The position numbers and the translations under genes are program-made. Shown in pieces: positions 33,786 to 42,758 of a stretch of DNA of 64,000 nt; the first letter of the stretch is position 1; the number at the start of each line of letters is the position of its first letter. Location of the stretch: assembly GCF_039541575.1 (NCBI RefSeq), contig NZ_BAABGM010000016.1, positions 1 through 64,000 on the forward strand. Reading direction: 5' to 3'. This stretch comes from Fodinibacter luteus. Lineage in GTDB: Bacteria; Actinomycetota; Actinomycetes; Actinomycetales; Dermatophilaceae. The notes beneath the pieces were generated by a model. It had not been told where the DNA came from, did no database searches, and saw only the letters and a list, made by a program, of their open reading frames with translations.

Positions 33786-33846
33786 CTTGCACATCACCCA
33801 CGTCGCCGGGGCGGATCACGGGGGTCCGAGGTGGGTGATGTGCAAG
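33786..33846. terminator. 16-bp perfect palindromic terminator after DUF721
   Basis: CTTGCACATCACCCAC (33786-33801) is exactly complementary to GTGGGTGATGTGCAAG (33831-33846), loop 29 nt. It lies between the DUF721 stop and the enoyl-CoA hydratase start and should end the dnaN/gnd/recF/DUF721 transcript. It may mark the insertion point of the accessory block. Confidence 0.7.
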
Positions 33847-33868
33847 GGGTCGCGGCCGAGCGGCGGCG

Positions 33869-34522
33869 TCAGCCGTAGGTGTCGCGTGGTCCGCGGCCGT
33901 CCTGCACCCGGCGCTGGCCACGCGACCACGACGGCGACCCGGGGCCCGCGACGCGCAGCTCCGCGACGGTGCCCTCCCCGACCTCCTCGGCGAGGCGGGT
34001 GAGCAGGCTCGAGGAGAGCAGCCGCAGCTGGGTCGCCCAGGCGGTGGAGTCGGCCCGCACGGTGAGCACGCCCTCGACGAACTCGACCGGCGTGCAGTGC
34101 TGGGCGATCTCGGGGCCGACGATCTGCGGCCAGCGCCCGATGACCGCACCGACGGCGACGTCGACGGCCCACCCGCGCTCGACGACGAACTGGTCGAGCT
34201 GCTCGCCGAGCAGCCTGGGGTCACGCCCCGTCGACGACCGTTCGCCGACCGGCACGTCCTTGACCCGGCGGCGGGGTCGCAGCCCGGGCCTCAGGCCCTT
34301 CGCCCGGGCGGCGGCGCGAGCCCGGGCGAGCGCCGCGGCGGCCGCCTCCTCGGCGTCCCCGACCGGCATCCGGTCGTCGGACTCTCCGGGCGAAGCCCCG
34401 TCCTCAGCGGACCGGCCTTCCCCGGCAGGGTGGGGGTTCTTCGGGTCACCCGAGGAACCCGAACCGGGAGGGGTTTGAGGTGGGGGTCCGGCTGCGGCAG
34501 AGGGGTTCTCGGTGTCACTCAC
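33869..34522 (-). CDS. DUF721 (DciA-like) protein
   Basis: A 217-residue protein. The N-terminal 75 residues are disordered (Gly/Pro/Glu-rich). The C-terminal DUF721 domain contains LGEQLDQFVVERGW, VGAVIGRWPQIVGPEIAQHC and the conserved STAWATQLRLL. DUF721 proteins are related to DciA, a bacterial helicase operator that helps load DnaB, and the gene sits between recF and gyrB in most actinobacteria. The GTG overlaps the recF stop by 8 nt. Here gyrB is 19 kb away. Confidence 0.88.
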   Translation of the reverse strand: MSDTENPSAAAGPPPQTPPGSGSSGDPKNPHPAGEGRSAEDGASPGESDDRMPVGDAEEAAAAALARARAAARAKGLRPGLRPRRRVKDVPVGERSSTGRDPRLLGEQLDQFVVERGWAVDVAVGAVIGRWPQIVGPEIAQHCTPVEFVEGVLTVRADSTAWATQLRLLSSSLLTRLAEEVGEGTVAELRVAGPGSPSWSRGQRRVQDGRGPRDTYG

Positions 34523-35732
34523 ACTCGACCACCGCGCCCAGGGTCACGGCGTAGGTGCGGCCCTCGAGGCTGCCGGGGACGTCCTCGGGCACGGCGGCGG
34601 TGATGACGACCTGCTCGCAGTCCGCGACCATCGCGGCCAGGCGCTCGCGCCGCCCCGAGTCGAGCTCGGCGAACACGTCGTCGAGGACGAGCACCGGGTC
34701 GTCCCCGAGGTCGGTGCGCAGCAGCTGGTATGCCGCGAGCTTGAGCCCCAGCGCGAACGACCACGACTCGCCGTGGCTGGCGTAGCCCTTGGCCGGCAGC
34801 TCGCCGAGGGTGAGCACGAGGTCGTCGCGGTGCGGCCCGACGAGGCTCACCCCGCGCTCGATCTCCTGCTCGCGCACGAGCGCGAGGGAGGCGAGGATCT
34901 CCTGCTCGAGCTCGTCGACCTCGGGCACCTCGCCGGCCGCGATCCGGGCCGCGGTCTCGTCGCGCAGCGAGGACCGGTAGGACACCCGGGCGTTCGACTC
35001 CGCCGCACTCACCTCGTCGTAGGCCGACGCCAGGTGGGGGCCGAGGTCGCGCAGCAGCCGCAGCCGCGCATAGAGCAGGTGCGACCCGGCACCGGCGAGC
35101 TGCGAGTCCCAGACGTGGAGGGTGTGCAGCGCCGAGTCACGTTGTGCCGCAACGTCTCCCGCATCGGATGCCGGCCCGCCCCGTGGCTGCCCGTGCCCTC
35201 CGCGCCCCCCGCGCCGCAGCACCGGAGCCGCGGACTTCAGGAGGGCCCCGCGCTGCTTGAGGATCTTGTCGTAGTCCGAGCGGACGCCGGCCCAGCGCGG
35301 CTGGCGGGCGACGAGCAGGTCGTCGAGGAAGCGGCGCCGCTCGCCGGGGTCGCCCTTGACGAGGGCGAGGTCCTCCGGGGCGAAGAGCACGGTGCGCAGC
35401 GTGCCGAGCACGTCACGGGGCCGGGCCACCGGGGAGCGGTTGAGCCGGGCCCGGTTGGCCCGCCCCGGCGTGATCTCGAGCTCGACGAGCGTCTCGCGCC
35501 CGTGGCGCACGACGACCCCCCGCACGACGGCCTGGCTCGTGCCGAACCGGACGAGGGGGGCGTCGGTCGCGACCCGGTGGCTCGACAGCGACGCGAGGTA
35601 ACCGAGGGCCTCGACGAGGTTGGTCTTGCCCTGCCCGTTGAGCCCGACGAGGGTCGTGACGCCCGGCTCGAGGGGCAGCTCGGCGGCGGCGTAGCTGCGG
35701 AAGTCGACGACGGTCAGGTGGCGGACGTGCAC
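34515..35732 (-). CDS. recF: DNA replication/repair protein RecF
   Basis: A 405-residue SMC-like ATPase that loads RecA at gaps. Walker A is GLNGQGKTNLVEAL (about residue 30). The signature and Walker B regions are seen in SHGESWSFALGLKLAAY and DDPVLVLDDVFAELDSGRR. A Gly/Arg-rich insert of about 25 residues (RRGGRGGHGQPRGG) interrupts the arm region. The GTG follows the gnd stop by 3 nt and the end overlaps DUF721 by 8 nt, so these are tightly coupled. Confidence 0.96.
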   Translation of the reverse strand: MHVRHLTVVDFRSYAAAELPLEPGVTTLVGLNGQGKTNLVEALGYLASLSSHRVATDAPLVRFGTSQAVVRGVVVRHGRETLVELEITPGRANRARLNRSPVARPRDVLGTLRTVLFAPEDLALVKGDPGERRRFLDDLLVARQPRWAGVRSDYDKILKQRGALLKSAAPVLRRGGRGGHGQPRGGPASDAGDVAAQRDSALHTLHVWDSQLAGAGSHLLYARLRLLRDLGPHLASAYDEVSAAESNARVSYRSSLRDETAARIAAGEVPEVDELEQEILASLALVREQEIERGVSLVGPHRDDLVLTLGELPAKGYASHGESWSFALGLKLAAYQLLRTDLGDDPVLVLDDVFAELDSGRRERLAAMVADCEQVVITAAVPEDVPGSLEGRTYAVTLGAVVECE

Positions 35733-35735
35733 CCG

Positions 35736-36872
35736 TCAGCTCTTCTTGGCGGCGCGCTTCCGCGTCGAGCCGGTGCCCGAGGTGGGGCCGGCGGATGCCG
35801 CCCCGGAGCCTGCCGCGCGCCCCGACGTGGACCCGCCACCGGACGACGGCCCGGCGCTCGCGGCCTTGCGGCCCTTCGCGGCGGCGGCCTTCGCCGAGCG
35901 GGTGGGCGCCTCCTTGCGCTCGGCCTTCCTCCGGGCGGCCGTCGCGCTCTTCGGACCGGCGACGGCCTCGGCCCGCAGATCCTCCCCCTCGGCGGTCGTC
36001 ATGACCTTGTGCCCGCCGAACTGGCCACGCAGCGCGGCCACCGCCTGCATCGTCGGTGAGCTCTGCTGCCGGGAGGCGAAGCGGGCGAACAGCGCCGCGG
36101 AGATGACCGGCATCGGCACCGAGAGGTTGATCGCCTCCTCGACCGTCCACCGCCCCTCGCCCGAGTCGGAGGTGTAGTCGGAGACGTCGTCGAGGCCGGG
36201 GTTCTCCTCGAGCGCCTTGACCATGAGGTCGAGCAACCAGGAGCGCACGACCGTGCCGCGGCTCCACGCCTTGAACGCGCCGGGGACGTTCTCGACGATG
36301 TCCTTCTTCTCGAGCAGCTCGTAGCCCTCGGCGTAGGCGTGCATGAGGCCGTACTCGATGCCGTTGTGCACCATCTTCGTGTAGTGCCCCGCACCGACCT
36401 TGCCGGCGTGGACGAAGCCCTCGTCGCGCGGCCCCTCGGGGCGCAGGGCGTCGAAGATCGGCATCGCCCGCTTCACGTTCGCCGCGGTCCCCCCGACCAT
36501 GAGCCCGTAGCCGTTGTCGAGCCCCCAGATGCCGCCGGAGACCCCGCAGTCGAGGTAACCGATCCCGCGCGCCCGGAGCAGCCTGTCGTTCTCGACGTCG
36601 TCGGTGAACTTGCTGTTCCCGCCGTCGATGACGAGGTCACCCTTGTCGAGCAGCTCGGCGAGCCTGCCGACCGTGTCGCGGGTGGGGGCCCCGTGGGGGA
36701 CCATGACCCACACGACGCGCGGTGCCTGCAGCCGGGCGACCATGTCGGCGAGCGACCGGGCGTCGGAGACGGCCTTGTTGCGGTCGTACCCCACGACCTC
36801 GTGGCCCGCGCGGCGGATCCGCTCGCGCATGTTGCCGCCCATCTTGCCCAGTCCGACCAGACCCAGCTGCAT
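35736..36872 (-). CDS. gnd: 6-phosphogluconate dehydrogenase (decarboxylating, short form) with basic tail
   Basis: A 378-residue enzyme oxidising 6-phosphogluconate to ribulose 5-phosphate. It has the Rossmann start LGLVGLGKMGGNMRERIRRAGH, the substrate-binding DGGNSKFTDD and the catalytic GVSGGIWGLDNGYGLMVGG. The catalytic core corresponds to the about 300-residue short form common beside dnaN in actinobacteria. The last 75-80 residues are low-complexity Ala/Lys/Arg/Ser/Gly (for example RKAERKEAPTRSAKAAAAKG and a final KRAAKKS), like a histone H1-type tail. GAGGAG precedes the ATG. Confidence 0.95.
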   Translation of the reverse strand: MQLGLVGLGKMGGNMRERIRRAGHEVVGYDRNKAVSDARSLADMVARLQAPRVVWVMVPHGAPTRDTVGRLAELLDKGDLVIDGGNSKFTDDVENDRLLRARGIGYLDCGVSGGIWGLDNGYGLMVGGTAANVKRAMPIFDALRPEGPRDEGFVHAGKVGAGHYTKMVHNGIEYGLMHAYAEGYELLEKKDIVENVPGAFKAWSRGTVVRSWLLDLMVKALEENPGLDDVSDYTSDSGEGRWTVEEAINLSVPMPVISAALFARFASRQQSSPTMQAVAALRGQFGGHKVMTTAEGEDLRAEAVAGPKSATAARRKAERKEAPTRSAKAAAAKGRKAASAGPSSGGGSTSGRAAGSGAASAGPTSGTGSTRKRAAKKS

Positions 36873-36958
36873 CTCGTGACTCCTCGTGGTGTGTGGTGCG
36901 GCGACGGGGGGTGCGCTTGGAAGCGAAGGCTACGCCGACGGCATCCTGAGGTGGGGTG

Positions 36959-38092
36959 TCAGGACGCGAAGCGCACCGGCATGAGGACGTACCGGTACGA
37001 GGTGTCCGCCTCGCCGTCCTCCTCGGCCTGGCCGGAGAGCACCGCCGGGCGCGAGGCCTGGGTGAACGAGATGCGGCTGAACGGCGTGCCCACCGCGCCG
37101 AGGCCGTCGAGCAGGTAGGTGGGGTTGAACGCGATCTCGATCTCGGGGCCGGTCAGTGTCGCCTCGACGGCCTCGGACGCCTGGGCGTCGTCGCCCGTGC
37201 CGGCCTCGATGGCGACCTGGCCCTCGGAGAAGCGCAGCCGCACCGGGGTGTTGCGCTCGGCGACGAGGGCCACCCGCTTGACCGCCTCGACGAGGTCGTG
37301 GGTGCGCACGACGGACTCGGTCTCCGAGGTCGTCGGGAAGATCGAGGAGACCTTGGGGTACTCGCCGTCGAGCAGGCGGGTCGTCGTGCGCCGCCGCCCG
37401 GCCTCGAAGCCGACGAGGCCGTCACCGCCGGCCGCCGTGCCGAGGGCGACGTCGATGGAGCCGCTCGCCCCGAGGGAGCGGGCGGTCTCGGACAGGGTGC
37501 GCGCGGGGATGAGCACGACGTGGCTCGCGTCGGTGGCGCTGGGGTTCCAGTGCAGCTCACGCATCGCGAGGCGGTAGCGGTCGGTGGCGAGGAGCGTCAT
37601 CCGGTCGCCCTCGATCTCGACGCGCACGCCGGTGAGGATCGGCAGGGTGTCGCCGCGGTCGGCGGCGACCGACACCTGCGCGACGGCCTGGGTGAACACA
37701 TGGCCGTCGACCGAGCCGCTCGGCTCCGGGGAGGTCGGCAGGGTGGGGTAGTCGTCGGAGGGCATCATGAGCAGGCTGAAGCGCGAGGATCCGCAGGTCA
37801 CCTGGACCTTCGAGCCCTCGGTGGCGACGTCGATCGGCCGGTCCGGCAGGTTGCGCGAGATGTCGGCGAGGAGGCGGCCGAGGACGAGCACGGTGCCGGG
37901 CTCGGCGACGTCGGCCGCGACCGTGATCCGGGCCGAGACCTCGTAGTCGAACGCCGAGAGGGTGAGCGTGCCGTCGTCGTCGGCCTGCATAAGGATGCCG
38001 GCGAGCACGGGCACCGGGGGACGCGCGGGGAGCCCCCGGGCCACCCAGGTGACCGCCTCGGCCAGGACGTCGCGCTCGACGCGGAACTTCAC
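36959..38092 (-). CDS. dnaN: DNA polymerase III beta subunit (sliding clamp)
   Basis: A clamp monomer of 377 residues. It begins KFRVERDVLAEAVTWVARGLPARPPVPVLAGI and ends YVLMPVRFAS, the usual actinobacterial C-terminal form. Three repeated clamp domains are evident from the length. The GTG at 38092 has GAAGGTGG 7 nt upstream. The longer upstream frame crosses oriC and is not real. The gene is read away from dnaA through the origin region, as expected. Confidence 0.97.
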   Translation of the reverse strand: MKFRVERDVLAEAVTWVARGLPARPPVPVLAGILMQADDDGTLTLSAFDYEVSARITVAADVAEPGTVLVLGRLLADISRNLPDRPIDVATEGSKVQVTCGSSRFSLLMMPSDDYPTLPTSPEPSGSVDGHVFTQAVAQVSVAADRGDTLPILTGVRVEIEGDRMTLLATDRYRLAMRELHWNPSATDASHVVLIPARTLSETARSLGASGSIDVALGTAAGGDGLVGFEAGRRRTTTRLLDGEYPKVSSIFPTTSETESVVRTHDLVEAVKRVALVAERNTPVRLRFSEGQVAIEAGTGDDAQASEAVEATLTGPEIEIAFNPTYLLDGLGAVGTPFSRISFTQASRPAVLSGQAEEDGEADTSYRYVLMPVRFAS

Positions 38093-38752
38093 GGCATAAC
38101 CACCTTCGTCGGGCGCGAGGTGCGTCGCGCCTGCTCTGTGCACACATGTGTCCCCGTCCGCGCGGCGGGTCTCGCGCGGAGGCGGCGCCGACGCAGGCGG
38201 GGTCACGACACTAGTGCACGCCCCCAGACCGCGACAGCCGGTCGCGGGAGCTCGTCGTCGGGGTGCCGGTTCGGTCGGGTCGTGGTCGGGGCGGGATGGG
38301 AGATTGCTGGATCTCGTCATCGTGGTAGGAGCTGTGGATGCTGTGGACGGCGCGGTGTCCGCGCTGGTCGGCGCCTCGATGGGGGGTGTGGACGCGCGGT
38401 GGACGTGCCCGTGGAGGACAGGGGTCGGCTGGTGACGGCCGTCGGGCGTTCACAGGGTGTCCACGACGCGGTCGCGGGCCGTCCACCTCGACGCGCCGGT
38501 TGTCCACAGCCGTCCACAGGCGTTGTGGACAACCGTGCCTCCCGGATGCGTCGGTTCGCGACGGCTGCCCGAGTTGTCCACAGGTTTGGCCACAGCTCGT
38601 GGACGGCGCCGTACGGTGTCCGTGCGGGGCGGAGGGGGTCCGGTCGGGCGGCGACGAGCGTCGCGTTGTGGACGCCGTGGTGACCCTGCCATCGACAAAG
38701 GTGCCACAGCGGATGTGGACGGGCTGTGGACAACCCAGGGGCCGGGGCCGGG
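38093..38752. other. oriC: Replication origin oriC (dnaA-dnaN intergenic region)
   Basis: This 660-nt gap has no gene but many DnaA boxes. Perfect TTGTCCACA boxes lie at 38500-38508 and 38574-38582 (plus) and at 38524-38532 and 38725-38733 (minus). Relaxed versions (CCGTCCACA at 38510, TGTGGATGC at 38333, TGTGGACGG at 38343, and others) surround them. Position between dnaA and dnaN, box density and divergent gene orientation support the chromosomal origin. No long AT-rich unwinding tract stands out; the most AT-rich part is near 38300-38330. Confidence 0.9.
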
Positions 38753-40360
38753 TCAGGTCGACTGCTGCTTGATCCGGTTCGTCAGCTCGGTGACCTGGTT
38801 GTAGATGGCGCGGCGCTCGGCCATGAGCTGACGGATCTTCTTGTCGGCGTGCATGACCGTCGTGTGGTCGCGGCCGCCGAACTGCTGGCCGATCTTGGGC
38901 AGCGAGAGGTCGGTCAGCTCGCGGCAGAGGTACATGGCGATCTGCCGGGCGGTGACGAGCACCCGGGACCGGGACTGTCCCTGCAGGTCGTCGAGGGTCA
39001 GGCCGAAGTACGCGGCGGTCTGCGCCATGATCGTCGCCGGCGTCACCTGGCTCGAGGCGTCGTCGGGGATGAGGTCGCGCAGCACGATCTCGGCCAGGCT
39101 CATGTCGACGGGCTGCCGGTTCAGGCTCGCGAAGGCGGTGACCCGGATGAGGGCGCCCTCGAGCTCGCGGATGTTCGTCGAGATCCGCGAGGCGATGAAC
39201 TCGAGGACGTCATCGGGCACGGACAGGCGCTCCTGGATGGCCTTCTTGCGCAGGATCGCGATCCTCGTCTCGAGGTCGGGGGGCTGGACGTCGGTGAGCA
39301 GCCCCATCTCGAACCGGCTGCGCATCCGCGCCTCGAAGCCGCTGAGCAGCTTGGGCGGCACGTCGCTCGTGATGACGACCTGCTTGTTCGCGTTGTGCAG
39401 GGTGTTGAAGGTGTGGAAGAACTCCTCCTGCGTCTGCACCTTGCCCTGGAGGAACTGGATGTCGTCGATGAGGAGCACGTCGACGTCGCGGTAGCGGCGC
39501 TGGAAGTTGGCGGCCTTGTCGTCGCGGATGCTGTTGATGAAGTCGTTCGTGAACTCCTCCGAGTTCACGTAGCGCACCTTGACGTGGGGGAACAGGTTGC
39601 GGGCGTAGTGCCCGATGGCGTGCAGCAGGTGCGTCTTGCCCAGACCCGAGTCACCGTAGATGAACAGCGGGTTGTAGGCCTTGGCCGGGGCCTCGGCGAC
39701 GGCGACGGCCGCCGCGTGCGCGAACCGGTTGCTGGCCCCGATGACGAACGTGTCGAAGGTGTACTTGGGGTTGAGCCGGGTCACCTCGACCTGCTCCGGC
39801 ACCTGGGCCCCCGGGCGGGGGCGGCGGGCCCCCGGGACCTCGACGAGGCCGGGGATGCCGCGCGGGTCGGTGCCGCGTGCCGCGTCCGCGGCGCCATGGT
39901 CGCCACCGAAGCCGTGCCCGTCGTGCTCGGCGACCTCGTCGACGCCGAGGTCGAGGTCGTCGATCTGGCGGCGCCGGTCGGCCACCCGGAGGTCGTGGCC
40001 GTCTGCCGGCCGCTTCCCCCCGCCGCCCGACAGTGCCCCGTCGACCTCGTGGCCGTGGACCTCGCCGTCGAGCCCGTGCCCGTCGAGGGCCGGTGCCTCG
40101 GCGAGCGAGGGGTCGACGGTGACGGCGAGCCGCACCTCGCGGCCGAGCTGGCTGCCCAGGGTGGCCGTGACCCGGTCGCGCAGCCGGGTCTCGACGACGT
40201 CCTTGGTGAAGTCGTTCGGGACGGCGATGAGCGCGGTGTCGTCGAGCAGCCCGACGAGCTTGGCCAGCGACAGGAACGCTCTCTGCTGCACCGGGATGCC
40301 GTCGGAGTCGAGCACCTCGAGGGTCGTGCGCCACAACTGGGTCATCGTCGCGTCCGCCAC
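38753..40360 (-). CDS. dnaA: Chromosomal replication initiator DnaA
   Basis: A 535-residue initiator AAA+ ATPase. Domain I starts TQLWRTTLEVL. Domain II is long (about 110 residues) and unusually His/Gly/Asp-rich. Domain III has Walker A GDSGLGKTHLLHAIG and Walker B VDVLLIDDIQFL. Domain IV ends with the DNA-binding GRDHTTVMHADKKIR signature. The GTG at 40360 is chosen because GGGGA lies 5 nt before it; an ATG 15 nt downstream is an alternative. A DnaA box 80 nt upstream of the start suggests autoregulation. Confidence 0.97.
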   Translation of the reverse strand: MADATMTQLWRTTLEVLDSDGIPVQQRAFLSLAKLVGLLDDTALIAVPNDFTKDVVETRLRDRVTATLGSQLGREVRLAVTVDPSLAEAPALDGHGLDGEVHGHEVDGALSGGGGKRPADGHDLRVADRRRQIDDLDLGVDEVAEHDGHGFGGDHGAADAARGTDPRGIPGLVEVPGARRPRPGAQVPEQVEVTRLNPKYTFDTFVIGASNRFAHAAAVAVAEAPAKAYNPLFIYGDSGLGKTHLLHAIGHYARNLFPHVKVRYVNSEEFTNDFINSIRDDKAANFQRRYRDVDVLLIDDIQFLQGKVQTQEEFFHTFNTLHNANKQVVITSDVPPKLLSGFEARMRSRFEMGLLTDVQPPDLETRIAILRKKAIQERLSVPDDVLEFIASRISTNIRELEGALIRVTAFASLNRQPVDMSLAEIVLRDLIPDDASSQVTPATIMAQTAAYFGLTLDDLQGQSRSRVLVTARQIAMYLCRELTDLSLPKIGQQFGGRDHTTVMHADKKIRQLMAERRAIYNQVTELTNRIKQQST

Positions 40361-40742
40361 TCGGGTCCCCGTCCTTCCGATGGCCGCACGGCCGATCGAC
40401 TGTGCCCGGTCACCGGGACCGACCCCTGCGTCCACATGGTTGTCCACAGGCTGTGGGTATGCAACGCGGGGTCGAGCGGCGTGTCGTGCCGTGGTGCGGG
40501 CTCTGCTCCGTGAGATCCTAGGGTCTTTTCCGCGCGGCAGGGGAGTGCGCCGCTGGTTTGACCCTCGAGGCCGCTCTCGCGTACCGTGGACAGGCCTGTT
40601 GCTCGGCTGTTTTCGCATGCCCGTGACCCGCACCGCCCCGGTGCTTCCCCGCAGAGGTCATGGGTTTCCGATGGCGGCCGAGCGCCACCGGCTCCACGAC
40701 CACCCGGGCCCTCGCGGCCCGCCTCCAGATGAGAGAACCAAC
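40361..40742. promoter_or_regulatory. Divergent dnaA-rpmH promoter region
   Basis: No gene is present in this 382-nt gap. A perfect DnaA box TTGTCCACA lies at 40440-40448 on the dnaA side. On the plus strand TTGACC (40558-40563) and TACCGT (40582-40587) are spaced by 18 nt and fit a rpmH promoter. On the minus strand TAGGAT (40520-40515) could be a dnaA -10 element, though I see no good -35. Confidence 0.6.
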
Positions 40743-40880
40743 GTGAGCAAGCGGACCTTCCAGCCGAACAACCGTCGTCGCGCCAAGACCCACGGCTTCC
40801 GTCTGCGGATGCGCACGCGTGCCGGCCGCTCGATCCTCGCCGCCCGTCGCCGCAAGGGCCGCTCCGAGCTCTCCGCCTGA
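40743..40880 (+). CDS. rpmH: 50S ribosomal protein L34
   Basis: A 45-residue basic protein: SKRTFQPNNRRRAKTHGFRLRM followed by the RSILAARRRKGRSELSA ending, the canonical bL34 sequence. The GTG start is the standard position. It is followed 8 nt later by rnpA, as in nearly all bacteria. A good sigma-70-like promoter lies about 155 nt upstream. Confidence 0.98.
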   Translation: MSKRTFQPNNRRRAKTHGFRLRMRTRAGRSILAARRRKGRSELSA

Positions 40881-40888
40881 GGCCGGCG

Positions 40889-41254
40889 GTGCTGCCGGCG
40901 CCGAACCGACTGCGTCAGCGGGCGGACTTCACGTCGGCGGTGCGCTCCTCCGGGGGCTGTCGGGCCGGCTCGAAGCTGCTCGTGGTGCACGGCATCCGAA
41001 CCGACGCGCGTGCGGGGCTCCCGCCGCGGGTCGGTTTCGTCGTGTCGCGCGGCATCGGGGGGGCCGTCGTCCGGAACCGGACCAAGCGGCGGCTGCGGGC
41101 GCTCGTGGCGCAGCGGCTGCCCGGCATCCCGGCCGGCGTCGACCTCGTCGTGCGAGCCAACCCGCCGGCGGGCACGGCCACCTCGGGGGAACTGGCCGGC
41201 GCCCTGGACCCGTTGGTCCGTCGGGTGGTCGGACGACTGGGAGGCGCGGCGTGA
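40889..41254 (+). CDS. rnpA: Ribonuclease P protein component
   Basis: The 121-residue protein subunit of RNase P, which helps the catalytic RNA cleave tRNA 5' leaders. It begins LPAPNRLRQRADFTSAVRSS and contains the RNR-like motif RNRTKRRLRALV in the conserved basic helix. The GTG start has a weak ribosome-binding site. Translation is probably linked to rpmH just upstream. The end overlaps yidD by 4 nt (GTGA). Confidence 0.96.
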   Translation: MLPAPNRLRQRADFTSAVRSSGGCRAGSKLLVVHGIRTDARAGLPPRVGFVVSRGIGGAVVRNRTKRRLRALVAQRLPGIPAGVDLVVRANPPAGTATSGELAGALDPLVRRVVGRLGGAA

Positions 41255-41589
41255 GCATCGGTCGACTCCTCGCGACCCCGCTCATCTGGCTGGTGCGCGG
41301 CTACCAGAACCTCATCTCGCCGATGCGCCCCCCGACGTGCCGGTACTACCCCTCGTGCTCCGCCTATGCCGTGACGGCGCTCGAGCGGTACGGCGTGCTG
41401 CGCGGTTCGTGGCTCGCGGCGCGGCGCCTGCTGCGCTGCCACCCGTGGACCCCGGGGGGTGTCGACCACGTGCCGCTGCGCGACGACGCCACGGGCCGCC
41501 CGATCCCCGGAACGACGGGCCCGCGCGGCCCCGGGGGCGAGCCCGCCCACCGCCCCGTCGCGGGCACCGCTCCGGCGGACCCCCACTGA
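41251..41589 (+). CDS. yidD: Membrane protein insertion efficiency factor YidD
   Basis: A 112-residue peripheral membrane protein that assists YidC. It has the family core LISPMRPPTCRYYPSCSAYAV with conserved cysteines, then ALERYGVLRGSWLAARRLLRCHP. The last about 35 residues are a Gly/Pro-rich extension. The GTG start overlaps rnpA by 4 nt. The gene order rpmH-rnpA-yidD-yidC is standard. Confidence 0.96.
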   Translation: MSIGRLLATPLIWLVRGYQNLISPMRPPTCRYYPSCSAYAVTALERYGVLRGSWLAARRLLRCHPWTPGGVDHVPLRDDATGRPIPGTTGPRGPGGEPAHRPVAGTAPADPH

Positions 41590-41648
41590 ACCCGTCACGA
41601 CCGTGACCCCACCCCGCCGGCCCCGGCCGGCACAGCCGTAAGGACATC

Positions 41649-42734
41649 ATGGGCGACTTCTTCAACGCGATCATGGCCCCGATCGAGTGGCTCGTCGCGT
41701 GGATCATGTACGGGTTCCACCAGGCCCTGACGGCCCTGGGCATGGACCCCGCGGGGGGGTGGACCTGGGCGCTGTCCATCGTCGGCCTCGTCATCGTCAT
41801 GCGCGCCGCGATGATCCCGCTCTTCTACAAGCAGATCATGGCCTCGCGCAAGATGCAGCAGATCCAGCCCGAGCTGCAGAAGATCCAGAAGAAGTACAAG
41901 GGCAAGAACGACCCTGAGTCCCGGCAGGCGATGACCCAGGAGACGATGGAGCTGTACAAGAAGGAGGGCACGAACCCGTTCAGCTCGTGCCTGCCGATCC
42001 TCGTGCAGTCACCCTTCTTCTTCGGACTGTTCCGCGTGCTCAACGGGCTCGACGAGATCGCCGCGGGGACGACGGACGCCATCGGTCCGATCACCCAGGA
42101 GGTGGCCGCCCAGGCCGAGTCGGCGACGATCTTCGGCGCGTCCCTGTCGGCGACCTTCCTCGGCTCCGACTCGCTCAACGTCAAGATCGTCACGGCCGTG
42201 CTCATCGTCCTCATGTCGGCGACGACCTTCCTGACCCAGCGCCAGCTCATGACGAAGAACATGCCGGCGTCCGCCCTCGACAACCCCTTCGCCAAGCAGC
42301 AGAAGCTGCTGCTGTACATCCTGCCGATCGTCTTCGCGGTGTCCGGCGTCAACTTCCCGATCGGCGTCCTCATCTACTGGTTCACGACGAACGTGTGGTC
42401 GATGTGCCAGCAGTTCTACGTCATCCGACGGATGCCGGCGCCCGGCTCCGCCGCCGAGAAGTCCTACCACGCCCGCCTGGCGAAGAAGGGCAAGCCGATC
42501 CCCGGGGCCGAGGCCGTCGCGGCCGCCGAGGCGGAGACGCAGGCCCAGTCAGCGGCGGATGCGGCGGCGACGAAGAAGTCCGGCCAGCGCCAGCAGCCCA
42601 CGTCGAAGAAGCGCAAGAAGTCCCAGGCGACCGGCCCCAAGTCGAGCGGGCCCAGGTCGACGGGTCCCAAGTCGACCGGCCCCAAGCCGAGCGGTCGGGC
42701 GACGCCGGGCGAGTCGACACCCCCCACGACCTGA
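41649..42734 (+). CDS. yidC: Membrane protein insertase YidC
   Basis: The 361-residue Oxa1/YidC insertase has the five-helix core without the large periplasmic domain of proteobacteria. Recognisable parts are WALSIVGLVIVMRAAMIPLFYKQ with the essential membrane Arg, and FPIGVLIYWFTTNVWSMCQQF. The cytoplasmic tail is Lys-rich and ends in repeats of GP(K/R)S(T/S), encoded by a 15-bp tandem repeat near 42635-42700. AAGGAC precedes the ATG. Confidence 0.96.
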   Translation: MGDFFNAIMAPIEWLVAWIMYGFHQALTALGMDPAGGWTWALSIVGLVIVMRAAMIPLFYKQIMASRKMQQIQPELQKIQKKYKGKNDPESRQAMTQETMELYKKEGTNPFSSCLPILVQSPFFFGLFRVLNGLDEIAAGTTDAIGPITQEVAAQAESATIFGASLSATFLGSDSLNVKIVTAVLIVLMSATTFLTQRQLMTKNMPASALDNPFAKQQKLLLYILPIVFAVSGVNFPIGVLIYWFTTNVWSMCQQFYVIRRMPAPGSAAEKSYHARLAKKGKPIPGAEAVAAAEAETQAQSAADAAATKKSGQRQQPTSKKRKKSQATGPKSSGPRSTGPKSTGPKPSGRATPGESTPPTT

Positions 42735-42758
42735 TCCCCCCTGAGCACAGGAGACCCC

